A stretch of 64,000 nt of DNA from JANXQG01 sp963804375 (GTDB lineage Bacteria > Planctomycetota > Planctomycetia > Pirellulales > Thermoguttaceae). The notes beneath the pieces are model-generated. The model was given only the letters and a program-made list of their open reading frames with translations. It searched no databases and had not been told where the DNA came from. The stretch spans positions 496,001 to 560,000 of the forward strand of contig CAWDQE010000018.1 in NCBI GenBank assembly GCA_963804375.1, read 5' to 3'. Below are positions 34,080-42,082 of the stretch, piece by piece. The stretch's first letter is position 1. Each line of letters starts with the position of its first letter. A program made the position numbers and the translations under genes.

Positions 34080-35051
34080 ATGGTCCCGCTGTATCCGCTT
34101 CGTTTTCGTTTGCTCGCACGGCGTTACCTCTGGGGGAACCGTCGCCTGGAGACATGCTTGGGCAAGCCCATTGGCCCGGGAAACGATTATGCCGAGAGTT
34201 GGGAAGTCGCCGATCACGGCGTGGACCAGAGCGTCGTTGACCAGGGGCCGTTGGCCGGTGCGACCCTGGGCGAACTGGTCCGCCAGCGCGGCCCGGAGCT
34301 TTTCGGCCGCTGCCACCCGCAGTCGCATTTTCCCCTCCTGATCAAGTTCCTCGATGCCGCCCAGCCGCTCTCGGTTCAAGTCCATCCCAACGACGAACAA
34401 GCTGCACGGCTGAATCCGCCCGACTTGGGCAAGACTGAGGCCTGGTACATTCTGTCCGCCGATCCCGGCAGCACGATCTACGCAGGCCTCCGGCCGGGCG
34501 TCGATCGTCAGCAGTTGGCCGATGCCATTCGTCGAGGGACCTGCGAGGAATTGCTGCACCATTTTCAGCCCAAAGCGGGCGATTGTCTCTTCATACCCGC
34601 CGGAACCGTCCACGCACTAGGTGCAGGCCTGCTGGTCGCCGAAGTGCAGCAGTCCAGCGACACCACGTTCCGCCTGTACGATTGGAACCGCGTCGGCCCC
34701 GACGGCAAGCCTCGTGCGTTGCACATCGAGCAGGGCCTGGCGGTCGTTGATTTTCAGAGCGGGCCCGTCAATCCCGTGCAAACCCGGCTCACCGACCGTC
34801 CCTGGGTCAGCCGCCTGGTCGCGTGCGATAAGTTCATCATGGATCGCTGGGATTTCGGCCAACCGCAGACAATCGGCGGCGACGACCGGTTCCACATTAT
34901 CTGCGTTTTGCAGGGTGCCATCCGCATGGCGGGCGACCCGCAAATCGCACCCTTGCCAATGGGGGGAACCGCGCTGTTGCCCGCTGGACTCGGCGGCGTC
35001 AGGCTTGTACCACAGCAGCGTACGGTGCTGCTGGACGTGTATTTGGGGTAG
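34080..35051 (+). CDS. manA: Mannose-6-phosphate isomerase, class I (short form)
   Basis: A 323-residue zinc enzyme that interconverts mannose 6-phosphate and fructose 6-phosphate. Motifs: LLARRYLWGNRRLETCLGK, YAESWEVADH, FPLLIKFLDAAQPLSVQVHP with NDEQA (zinc ligands), GKTEAWYIL, and GDCLFIPAGTVHALGAGLLV then AEVQQSSDTTFRLYDWNR. The size matches the short Bacillus-type ManA. The C-terminal cupin half is kept (FHIICVLQGAIRMAG, then GTALLPAGLGGVRLV). The ATG at 34080 is preceded by TGAGGAAA. The gene stands alone, 200 bases from tatC on the opposite strand. Confidence 0.92.
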   Translation: MVPLYPLRFRLLARRYLWGNRRLETCLGKPIGPGNDYAESWEVADHGVDQSVVDQGPLAGATLGELVRQRGPELFGRCHPQSHFPLLIKFLDAAQPLSVQVHPNDEQAARLNPPDLGKTEAWYILSADPGSTIYAGLRPGVDRQQLADAIRRGTCEELLHHFQPKAGDCLFIPAGTVHALGAGLLVAEVQQSSDTTFRLYDWNRVGPDGKPRALHIEQGLAVVDFQSGPVNPVQTRLTDRPWVSRLVACDKFIMDRWDFGQPQTIGGDDRFHIICVLQGAIRMAGDPQIAPLPMGGTALLPAGLGGVRLVPQQRTVLLDVYLG

Positions 35052-35078
35052 CAGGGAACAGGGACGGCCGAGCCAAGA

Positions 35079-35143
35079 TAGGACTCATGGGACCTATGGG
35101 ACTCGTGAGACATATTGGTCCCATTAGTTCCATAAGTCCTATT
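35079..35143. repeat. Inverted repeat ATAGGACT/AGTCCTAT
   Basis: ATAGGACTCATGGGACC at 35079 faces GGTCCCATTAG and AGTCCTAT (ending 35143), an imperfect palindrome of 65 bp just after manA. It may act as a terminator. TGGGAC is also repeated directly inside the left arm. Confidence 0.65.
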
Positions 35144-35245
35144 CTCCCTGCTTCGGAAGGGCTTTTTTCCCTCTTCCCCCCGGCCCGTGATTTCTTACAA
35201 TCTCGCGGCCAGCCAGAACCTATCCGGGGGGTGGAGCCTCAACCT

Positions 35246-35590
35246 ATGCGTGGAATCCTGTCCTTAATCGCTTTGTCGACCGTGCTGCCGACGTGTTGCG
35301 GTTGCCTTGCATTGCCGAACCTGGCCCATCCTGGTACTGAGGAGTATCAGCAGGCCAGGGCAAAGGTTTTCGAGCCTTATCCGGAGAACGAGCCGGGCCC
35401 GCCGGTTGTCGGTGCGCGGCCACGCGAATATCAGGACCCTCGGGCGGAGGTTCTTCGAGTTCAGCCGCGCGATGGCGAGCCCATTCTCGCTCCCGTACCA
35501 CACTCGCAGGTTTCGCAAGCGCCGATTGCCCAACCTCCGATTGTCACGCCACCGCCTGCCATCTACTGTCCGCCGGGACTGCAACAGTAG
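35246..35590 (+). CDS. Small Pro-rich putative lipoprotein
   Basis: A 114-residue protein. The N-terminus MRGILSLIALSTVLPTCCGC has the hydrophobic core and Cys cluster of a lipoprotein signal, with lipidation likely at one of the three Cys. The rest is hydrophilic, rich in Pro, Glu and Arg (EYQQARAKVFEPYPENEPGP, then PREYQDPRAEVLRVQPRDGE) with a Pro/Val/Ile C-terminus. No domain recognised. The TAG stop (35588-35590) coincides with the start of a GTAGGGT dispersed repeat, so the natural C-terminus may have been cut by repeat insertion. It stands alone between manA and a pseudouridine synthase gene. Confidence 0.65.
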   Translation: MRGILSLIALSTVLPTCCGCLALPNLAHPGTEEYQQARAKVFEPYPENEPGPPVVGARPREYQDPRAEVLRVQPRDGEPILAPVPHSQVSQAPIAQPPIVTPPPAIYCPPGLQQ

Positions 35591-35709
35591 GGTCGGACCA
35601 GCGAGCCTAAGCGAGCGCCGGCCCACCATAATTCGCTTTCCCGTCGATCATGGTGGGCCGGCTCTCGCTGACCCGCTAGGCAGGTGCCCCGGATTTTGTC
35701 CCACCCTAC
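35587..35709. repeat. GTAGGGT...ACCCTAC inverted repeat, copy 2
   Basis: GTAGGGTCGGACCAGC and the mirrored end TTGTCCCACCCTAC, with inner GGCCCACCAT and ATGGTGGGCC arms. It is the same family as 11533-11636 with a diverged middle. It overlaps the stop codon of the preceding lipoprotein gene. Confidence 0.85.
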
Positions 35710-36001
35710 ATTCCCCTTCACATGTGCCAAGGCTAAACAGCGCATCGATTTTTGTACCCTGTCGCAATCTGTGCAGCCGGAGTATGATGGTTGGTCTGGC
35801 CTAGTCCTCCCAACCCTTTGTTCCTGCCGAACCTATGCCCGGCCCGCAACGACGAAAGTTTTCCGCCAAGAAATCGCCGCGCCCAGCAAACCGGCCCAGC
35901 AGCCTGCCGAAGGCCAACGTGCAGGCCGCGTTATCGGCTTCGAGGGCAGCGAGTCTGCCACGGCGGGCAGAGCGAAGCCGCATCGCCCCAAGTACGGCCC
36001 G

Positions 36002-36868
36002 ATGAGCACCAGCCCTGGCCGTCGCCCGCCCAGGTCGCGGATGGGCGGCAAGCCGCGCCGGCCTCGCCCACAGCCCGTTCGCGTCGGCGAATTCCCCGGG
36101 GCATCCGAGGCACCCGCTTGCGGGTCGCGGGTCGGCGACCGCCTGCAAAAGGTCTTGGCCGCAGCCGGGTTGGGAAGCCGTCGGCAATGCGAGGATCTGA
36201 TTGTGACCGGGCGCGTCGAGGTGGACCGCAAAGTGGTGACCCAACTCGGCACGCGGGTCGATCCGGCCGCACAGGACATCCGCGTTGACGGCGAGTCGCT
36301 TTCGCTCGGACGCCGGGTTTATTATGCCGTGAATAAGCCCAAAGGCGTGGTGACAACGAATCGCGACCCCGGTCGCCGGCCCCGTGTGATCGACCTGGTG
36401 CCGAACCAGGATATCCGGCTGTTCGCTATTGGCAGGCTCGATCTGAACAGCGAAGGGCTGATTCTGGTCACCAACGATGGCGAGTTGGCAAATCGTCTTA
36501 CGCATCCCCGTTATGGCGTCGAAAAGGTCTATCTGGCCCAGGTTGCCGGCAGGCCAACGCCGGAGATACTCGACAAGTTGCGGCGCGGGGTCCATCTGGC
36601 CGAAGGCGTTGCCCGGGTGGAGGGTGTCCGCATTGAATCGCATCAGAAGGAAAGCACCTGGCTGGAGATCACCCTGCGTGAAGGCCTGAATCGGGAAATT
36701 CGTCGCCTCCTGGCCCGCGTGGGCCACAAAGTGCTTCGGCTCGTGCGGGTGAGCGTTGGACCAGTGCGGCTCGGCAAGCTCCCGCCCGGCTCCGTTCGCC
36801 CTTTGGCCTTTGAGGAAGTCCAGGCGTTGCACACGCTCGTGAAGAATCCGGAGTCAAAACGATCTTAG
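36002..36868 (+). CDS. Ribosomal large/small subunit pseudouridine synthase (RsuA/RluB family)
   Basis: 288 residues from ATG 36002. An S4 RNA-binding domain (DRLQKVLAAAGLGSRRQCED, then GRVEVDRKVV; about 45-105) precedes the synthase domain with YYAVNKPKGVVTT, then FAIGRLDLNSEGLILVTNDG, where the Asp in GRLD is catalytic, then YGVEKVYLAQV and LREGLNREIRRLLARVGHKV. It isomerises a uridine of rRNA. Choice among RsuA, RluB, RluE and RluF cannot be made. The basic N-terminal tail is poorly conserved. The frame is open upstream to 35684 without likely coding. A small frame 35835-36005 (MPGPQRRKFSAKKSPRPANR) ends in an ATGA overlap with this start and has the composition of an N-terminal extension, so one more frameshift is possible. 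Confidence 0.88.
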   Translation: MSTSPGRRPPRSRMGGKPRRPRPQPVRVGEFPGASEAPACGSRVGDRLQKVLAAAGLGSRRQCEDLIVTGRVEVDRKVVTQLGTRVDPAAQDIRVDGESLSLGRRVYYAVNKPKGVVTTNRDPGRRPRVIDLVPNQDIRLFAIGRLDLNSEGLILVTNDGELANRLTHPRYGVEKVYLAQVAGRPTPEILDKLRRGVHLAEGVARVEGVRIESHQKESTWLEITLREGLNREIRRLLARVGHKVLRLVRVSVGPVRLGKLPPGSVRPLAFEEVQALHTLVKNPESKRS

Positions 36869-36914
36869 TGCTTAGAACTTGGACCTAAGTGCTAAGTGCT
36901 AAGTACTAAGTAAT
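36868..36914. repeat. Short AAGTGCTAAGTACT tandem motif
   Basis: ACCTAAGTGCTAAGTGCTAA followed by GTACTAAGTAA is an imperfect 8-bp tandem between two genes. A related CTTAGAACTTAGTGCC...AAGTACTCAGTACC lies at 41511-41543, again just before a gene. Confidence 0.6.
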
Positions 36915-36916
36915 CA

Positions 36917-37774
36917 ATGCACACCTCCAATCCCCAGCACGTTTGCCAAGAAACAGTTGCCATCGAGCGGCACTTTGCGCTCGCCCGCGATACCTATCGG
37001 CTGCGTTTGCCCTGTCGAAGCATTGCCGCGAATATTCTGCCTGGCCAGTTTCTGATGTTGCGTCTGCCAGGCACGAACGATCCGCTATTAGGCCGCCCGC
37101 TGGCCCTTTACGATACCTATCGCGATGCCTCGGGCCTGCCACAGGGGGTCGATATCGTTTACCAGGCAATCGGTCGGATGACGCGCCGCCTGGCAGTGCT
37201 GAAGGCCGGTGATCGGCTGGATATCTGGGGGCCGTTGGGCAATGGATTTCCCCCCACGGAGAGCGGCCATTTGATCATGGTGGCTGGCGGCATCGGCCAA
37301 ACTCCATTTCTGGCGCTGGCTCGGCATTATCTGGGGCTGGGCAATTACGGACAGCCGCCGCAAGCCGTGCCCCGAGCGCAAAAGGTGACACTCTGCTACG
37401 GCCATCGCTCGTCCGAGTTTCTGGCGGGCGTCGACGACTTCTGCCGCTTGGGCGTCGAGGTCTTGATCAGCACCGATGATGGCACGGCCGGGCACCATGG
37501 CACGGTGATCGAACTGGTTCCGCCCGTGGTCGCGGCATCGCCCTGTTCCTGCCGGCTCGTCGCCTGTGGGCCGGAGAAGATGCTGCACGCCACGGCCAAG
37601 ATGGCCGCTAGAATGGGACTTCCCTGTCAGGTTTCTCTGGAAAGCCCGATGGCCTGCGGGATCGGAATCTGCTTCAGTTGCGTGACGAAGATCCGCGATC
37701 CGCAGGGGGAGTGGGACTATCGCCGGATTTGCGTCGAAGGGCCGATTTTCAACGCGGCCGATGTGGAGTTTTAG
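36917..37774 (+). CDS. pyrK: Dihydroorotate dehydrogenase electron-transfer subunit-like (PyrK)
   Basis: A 285-residue FAD/[2Fe-2S] flavoprotein of the ferredoxin-reductase superfamily. FAD-binding beta-barrel: GQFLMLRLPG, then DPLLGRPLALYDTY. NAD-binding half: HLIMVAGGIGQTPFLALARH, then LVACGPEKMLHATAKMAARM. C-terminal iron-sulfur ligands: SPMACGIGICFSCVTKI, then YRRICVEGPIF, giving the four-Cys PyrK pattern. In pyrimidine synthesis it passes electrons from PyrD to NAD. No pyrD is adjacent, so a role with another oxidoreductase is possible. The 3' end is followed at once by a highly structured element (37776-37921). Confidence 0.88.
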   Translation: MHTSNPQHVCQETVAIERHFALARDTYRLRLPCRSIAANILPGQFLMLRLPGTNDPLLGRPLALYDTYRDASGLPQGVDIVYQAIGRMTRRLAVLKAGDRLDIWGPLGNGFPPTESGHLIMVAGGIGQTPFLALARHYLGLGNYGQPPQAVPRAQKVTLCYGHRSSEFLAGVDDFCRLGVEVLISTDDGTAGHHGTVIELVPPVVAASPCSCRLVACGPEKMLHATAKMAARMGLPCQVSLESPMACGIGICFSCVTKIRDPQGEWDYRRICVEGPIFNAADVEF

Positions 37775-37775
37775 A

Positions 37776-37921
37776 TTTGGAGTGCGCTAGAACGTCAGGC
37801 CGACCACGAGTACATAGTGCCCGAACCTGACAATAAGAACCGGACAAGGTCAGGATGGAAAGCCTGACGAACGCCGGATCCGGCCGTAATGAAAAGCGGA
37901 GGCAAGCCGTCGCACTCCAAA
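37776..37921. ncRNA. Candidate structured RNA / multi-stem element between pyrK and rpsT
   Basis: A 146-base element closed by a perfect 11-bp stem: TTTGGAGTGCG (37776-37786) with CGCACTCCAAA (37911-37921). Inside are CGTCAGGC (37793-37800) paired with GCCTGACG (37862-37869), enclosing CCTGAC (37826-37831) with GTCAGG (37849-37854), and the self-complementary GCCGGATCCGGC (37873-37884). A CGG/CCG hairpin (about 37897-37909) follows. It fills the gap between two convergent genes. It could be a small RNA, a complex bidirectional terminator or a mobile palindromic element. No known RNA family was recognised. Confidence 0.45.
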
Positions 37922-37924
37922 GTT

Positions 37925-38206
37925 TCACTTCGCTGCCGCCGGAGCCTTCAGCGTCTTGACTCGGGCGGCCAACCGCGACTTGGTCCGCGCGGCGGCATTG
38001 CGGTGAATAATCTTGTGGGCGGCAGCCCGATCAAGCTTCTGGGCAGCAACCCGCAGGGCGCCCTGGGCGTCGTCGGCCTTGCCGGCCTCGACGGCATCGA
38101 CCACTTTGCGAACGCGGGTCTTCAATTCGCGCTTCACTGCGCGGTTCCGATCCCGCCGCTCCAAACTCTGACGGTGGCGCTTCTTTGCACTACTCGAATG
38201 GGGCAT
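37925..38206 (-). CDS. rpsT: Small ribosomal subunit protein bS20
   Basis: A 93-residue basic protein that binds 16S rRNA early in 30S assembly. MPHSSSAKKRHRQSLERRDR, then NRAVKRELKTRVRKVVDAV and AAHKIIHRNAAARTKSRLAA are the family signature, and the length is typical. It is a single gene on the minus strand. The Ala/Lys-rich tail is usual. Confidence 0.95.
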   Translation of the reverse strand: MPHSSSAKKRHRQSLERRDRNRAVKRELKTRVRKVVDAVEAGKADDAQGALRVAAQKLDRAAAHKIIHRNAAARTKSRLAARVKTLKAPAAAK

Positions 38207-38354
38207 AGTTTCCGCTATTTGAGGGAATGTTGTTGTTCTTTAGCCAGCGCGCCCCTTTCGGTGTGCGCACGCGACGAATCAAGCATTGTGCCGGAATCTG
38301 GCGAGCTTGTCCAGAGGGGCAAATCGCTGGGAGCAAGAAAAAACCGCGGAAAGA

Positions 38355-39867
38355 TTACTCTTCACCGCTTTCATCGTCCTCTTGGTCTTCCTTTTCCTTC
38401 TCCTCGCGTTCTCCCTCCCCGCCGCCCTTCTTTTCCTCTTCCTCCCGCATTTTATGCAGGTGGTCCAAGAGCTTGGACGTATCGCGATAAATATAGTCCA
38501 TGCTGGCCAGGGTCGTGAGGTACTTGTCGGCCTTGGGCAAGTCCTTCAGCCCCATGGCCAGCGTTCCAGCCCGGTAGTAGGCCAGTTTCTTGGCTTCCTG
38601 CTCGCGGTCGGGAACCTCCTCGACCGCTTGCTCGAAGTGGCTCATCGCCAGATGGTACTCCTTGATCGCCCGGAAACACTCGCCCAGATTAATCAGACAC
38701 ATGCCCCTCTTGCGGGGGTCGGCCTTGGCGACTTGGTACTCTCTGATCGCCGCACCATAATCGTGCTTCATCTGGTATCGCAGGGCTAGCTCATAGCGGA
38801 AGATGAGATTGTTCGGATAGTGCTCGCAGCGATTCTTATAGACATCCAGTTCCTTCTCGATGACCGTCATGCGGAGCCGTTGATACTCTTTCTTGTCCGC
38901 CTCGTTGCCCGATTCCTTGGCCATCTTGCCGCCCGCGACCATCTTGGCGCGGAGGGCGCGGAGTTGCACGTCTTCGATTTCTTCCCGCACCATGGGGTCG
39001 TTGTTCGAAGCCTCTAGCTTTTGCTTGAAGACCTCTTCGGCCTCCACGAAACGGTCGGTGTTCAGGTAGAGATTTCCCAGTTCGTCGTAGCCGGTAAGGT
39101 CCTTCGGGTTGCGCTGGATCCGCTGCTTGAGGCGGTCCTCGTACGTGAACTCTTCCTGCTTGCCCGCGCCCGCTTTGCCGACTGTCTTCCTGTCAGTTTC
39201 GAACTGGGTCTCCTTGATCTGATGCTGTAAGACCGAAATCGTCGCGATGGACCGCTTGGGCAACTCGTCATCGGGCCGGACGAGCTCGACCTTGTGCCAG
39301 AAGTTGATGGCCTCGACATAGCGCTTCGCGCTTGGTCAGGGCCTCGGCCAACTGGCGGCAAACCTCAGCGTCGGGCTTGTCTTTGGGAGCCGCGTCGTAG
39401 GCGCACTTCAGGAAGTACAGCTCGCAGTCACCAAAGGTCACGGCAGCGGAAGGGCCCTCCTGGTTCATGATGTTGCCGCAGGCCGTCGCCATTCCGGTCA
39501 ACGTAGGAACGTCCCACGGATTCGCCAAGAGCACCGTGAACCCCTGCCGCATCGCTTCATCCCAGTCGCACTGCGCGATGGCCTTTTTCAGGGCAGTGCG
39601 AGCCCCGCGCTCCTTGAATTGCACCATCGGGCCGAGTTTCTTGGCGCTGCCGTATTTCTTATGCAGGTTCTCCATGAAACTCTGCAAATACTCCAGATTC
39701 CCCGGATCGCCACGAACGCATTCACTGTAGAGGTCGGCGGCGTAGTCGAACTTATCCTGCGATGCCTGCTTGTTGCCGTGTTCGAACAGCTTCTGCAATC
39801 GCTTGCGCAAAGCGGCATTCGGTATACGTTTTTTTTGCGGCTGGTCGTTTTCTTCTTGCGATGCCAT
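38355..39867 (-). CDS. TPR-repeat protein, interrupted by one frameshift
   Basis: Two frames make one protein of about 503 residues. The first (39867 to about 39335) has KRIPNAALRKRLQKLFEHGN, then FDYAADLYSECVRGDPGN and YFLKCAYDAAPKDKPDAEVC RQLAEALTKR. The second resumes one base later as YVEAINFWHKVELVRPDDEL, then PKRSIATISVLQHQIKETQF, and runs to 38355. An extra base in GCGCGAAGCGC near 39330 explains the break. The second half has several tetratricopeptide-like helix pairs (YDELGNLYLNTDRFVEAEEV, then MCLINLGECFRAIKEYHLAM) and a Glu-rich C-terminus. No signal peptide; probably a cytoplasmic scaffold. Whether the gap is real or an assembly error cannot be told here. Confidence 0.78.
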
Positions 39868-39940
39868 GTCTGCCTTGCAGAGAACTTCAACGAGGTCTTC
39901 GGGTTTTGCCCAGAGTCTCCACCAGCTTCTATTTTATAGC

Positions 39941-40123
39941 CTATTTGAGCGTCCGAAAAGTGGCCCAACTGATATATCCCAACATTCCCGAGCAGAGCAC
40001 CATGCCGATGTCGATCAGCCAGCTCTGGCGTTCGAACGGGAAGCCTATCCCCAGGTCGACCCCGAAGACCAGCAGCAACAGGATGGCAACAACAGCGCCG
40101 GTAATGCAAAAGGCTTTGGGCAT
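39941..40123 (-). CDS. Small two-helix membrane protein
   Basis: A 60-residue protein with two hydrophobic helices (ITGAVVAILLLLVFGVDLGI and WLIDIGMVLCSGMLGYISW) separated by a short polar turn (GFPFERQS). It starts at an ATG and has the composition of short membrane proteins found widely in planctomycetes. Function unknown. It lies 73 bases upstream of the TPR gene on the same strand. Confidence 0.6.
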   Translation of the reverse strand: MPKAFCITGAVVAILLLLVFGVDLGIGFPFERQSWLIDIGMVLCSGMLGYISWATFRTLK

Positions 40124-40170
40124 GAAAACAACTTTTCGAAACCGCAGACGGCAGTGGACAATGGCTTCCT

Positions 40171-40320
40171 AGTATAATCGGAGCCTTAGAAGTCCACCAC
40201 TTGGCCTTCCCGTATTATGAGAACTTTGAACGTCCGCCACTTGGGCATTCTCGCATAATGCGAGATTAAAACTTCCACCTCTTACTTTTTAGTATAATCG
40301 GAGTCGTCAGGGTCCACCAC
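40171..40320. repeat. Four degenerate ~40-bp direct repeats, each with a TATAAT-like box
   Basis: Units begin near 40172 (GTATAATCGGAG), 40212 (GTATTATGAGAA), 40253 (GCATAATGCGAG) and 40292 (GTATAATCGGAG). Each is followed by a variant of AAGTCCACCACTT. They lie between a divergent membrane-protein gene and an aminotransferase gene. The -10-like boxes may be fortuitous. Confidence 0.65.
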
Positions 40321-40379
40321 TGTGAAGTTTGACAAAGGAACGAAAGTTGATCGAGCGGCAGTCCGTACCTGTGGAAAAG

Positions 40380-41513
40380 ATGGATTGGGGCGTTTTTCGC
40401 GAGGAAATGCCCGTCACGCGGCAGTGGGCCTATCTGGACCATGCGGCGGTGTCCCCCCTTAGTGGTCCAGCCCAGCGGGCCGTTGCACGCTGGAACGAGG
40501 ACGCGGCGGCCAACGGTGATGCCTTCTATCAGGGCTGGATGCGGCAATTAAGTGAGGCCCGGCAACGGTCGGCCCAACTCATTCATGCCCACCCCGAGGA
40601 AATCGCCCTGGTCCCCAATACGACCGCTGGAATCGGTCTGGTGGCGGAGGGTTACCCTTGGAAAGAGGGGGATAACGCCGTCCTGCCGGACAATGAATTC
40701 CCTTCGAACCAGTATCCCTGGCTGAATCTGATCGCCCGCGGTGTGGAAATCCGCCGTGTCCCTACCGAGGGGGGGCGTGTGCCGCTGGAGGCCCTGGATC
40801 AGGCATGCGACGCCCGCACGCGGATTGTCAGTGTCAGTTGGGTTGCCTATGCCAGCGGCTGGCGGCACGACTTGGACGATCTTGCGCAAATGGTTCACGG
40901 CCGGGGAGCACTATTGTTCCTGGATGCCATCCAGGGGCTCGGCGTTTTTCCCTTGGACGTTCGCCGTACCCCAATTGACTTCCTCGCGGCCGATGGCCAC
41001 AAATGGCTGCTCGGGCCGGAGGGGGCCGGAATCTTCTTTCTCCGCCGCGAGCACCTCGATTTGCTTCGCCCCTTGGGGGTCGGCTGGAACAGCGTGGCCC
41101 ACGACCGCGATTTCACTCGAATCGAGTTGAACTTCAAGAATACCGCCGAGCGTTACGAGGGCGGATCGATGAATATGGCCGGTTTCATTGGCCTGAACGC
41201 CAGCCTGGAGCTCCTCCTCCAATTCGGCCAGACGGCGATCGGCGCCCGCGTGCTGGAGATCACCGACTCGGCTTGCAACCGGCTGACCGCGACGGGGGCG
41301 ATCATCGACAGTGTCCGCGACGGCGACCGCCGCAGCGGCATCGTTTCCTTTCGTCTGCCTGGCCGTGACCCGGATGCTATTCGCAAGCAGTGTCTCCAGC
41401 GGCAGGTCGTGCTCAGTTGCCGGGCCGGGCGGCTGCGGATCAGCCCGCACGCATACAACGACGCATCCGACATCGACCGGCTGATCGAAGCCATCGGTGG
41501 GGGAAGTTCTTAG
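40380..41513 (+). CDS. Class V aminotransferase (cysteine desulfurase-like)
   Basis: 377 residues from ATG 40380; the upstream TTG at 40329 adds an unlikely leader. PLP-dependent fold type I enzyme: WAYLDHAAVSPLSGPAQRAV at the N-terminus, EEIALVPNTTAGIGLVAEGY for phosphate binding, RIVSVSWVAYASGWRHDLDD, LFLDAIQGLGVFPLDVR with the ring-binding Asp, and ADGHKWLLGPEGAGIFFLRR with the Schiff-base Lys. The family covers isopenicillin-N-epimerase-like, kynureninase-like and cysteine desulfurase-like enzymes. The lack of a Cys-containing active loop argues against a true IscS/SufS desulfurase. coaD follows 63 bases downstream on the same strand. Confidence 0.88.
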   Translation: MDWGVFREEMPVTRQWAYLDHAAVSPLSGPAQRAVARWNEDAAANGDAFYQGWMRQLSEARQRSAQLIHAHPEEIALVPNTTAGIGLVAEGYPWKEGDNAVLPDNEFPSNQYPWLNLIARGVEIRRVPTEGGRVPLEALDQACDARTRIVSVSWVAYASGWRHDLDDLAQMVHGRGALLFLDAIQGLGVFPLDVRRTPIDFLAADGHKWLLGPEGAGIFFLRREHLDLLRPLGVGWNSVAHDRDFTRIELNFKNTAERYEGGSMNMAGFIGLNASLELLLQFGQTAIGARVLEITDSACNRLTATGAIIDSVRDGDRRSGIVSFRLPGRDPDAIRKQCLQRQVVLSCRAGRLRISPHAYNDASDIDRLIEAIGGGSS

Positions 41514-41576
41514 AACTTAGTGCCAGGTACCAAGTACTCAGTACCGTTTTCCGTCTATTTCCCGAAAGGTTTTCCC

Positions 41577-42077
41577 ATGGAACCCCGTCCGCCGCGAATT
41601 GCCGTTTATCCGGGCTCGTTCGATCCGATTACGCTGGGGCACCTGAACGTCATCGAACGGGCCAGCCTGCTCTTCGATCGGCTGATCGTGGGGGTGGGAA
41701 TCAACATCGAGAAACAGGCCATGTTCGGCGGCTATGAGCGGGTGGAACTGATCCGCGAGGCGACCGCTCACTTGGGGAACGTCGATCTCCAAACCTTCCA
41801 TGGCCTGGCCGTCGATTTCGTGCGGCAGACGGGTGCCCGTGTGATGATCCGCGGCGTGCGGCCGATTACCGACATCGCTGCCGAGCTGACCATGATGATG
41901 GCCAATCGCCGCCTCGCGCCGAGCATTGAAACGCTCTTCATGATTGCCGACGGCGAGTTGGCCCACGTCTCCAGTTCGCTGATCAAGCAGATTGCCTCGT
42001 TGGCGACCGAAGAGGAATTGGCGAAGTTCCTACCGCCGAACGTGGTGCGGGCCGTGCGGGAGAAAATGGCCGGATAG
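41577..42077 (+). CDS. coaD: Phosphopantetheine adenylyltransferase
   Basis: A 166-residue enzyme of the fourth step of coenzyme A synthesis, transferring AMP from ATP to 4'-phosphopantetheine. Nucleotidyltransferase signature: IAVYPGSFDPITLGHLNVIE (with the TxGH motif), then GARVMIRGVRPITDIAAELT, then ELAHVSSSLIKQIASL (the ISSxxIR-like region). The ATG at 41577 follows AAAGG and gives the usual N-terminus; the frame is open upstream to 41520. It converges on mcsB with 5 bases between stops. Confidence 0.95.
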   Translation: MEPRPPRIAVYPGSFDPITLGHLNVIERASLLFDRLIVGVGINIEKQAMFGGYERVELIREATAHLGNVDLQTFHGLAVDFVRQTGARVMIRGVRPITDIAAELTMMMANRRLAPSIETLFMIADGELAHVSSSLIKQIASLATEEELAKFLPPNVVRAVREKMAG

Positions 42078-42082
42078 AGAAG

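Noticed and set aside
37776..37921. 4.5S signal recognition particle RNA
   Set aside because: A GGTCAGGATGGAAAGC-like segment recalls the conserved apical loop, but the internal-loop sequence and stem order do not match an SRP RNA.
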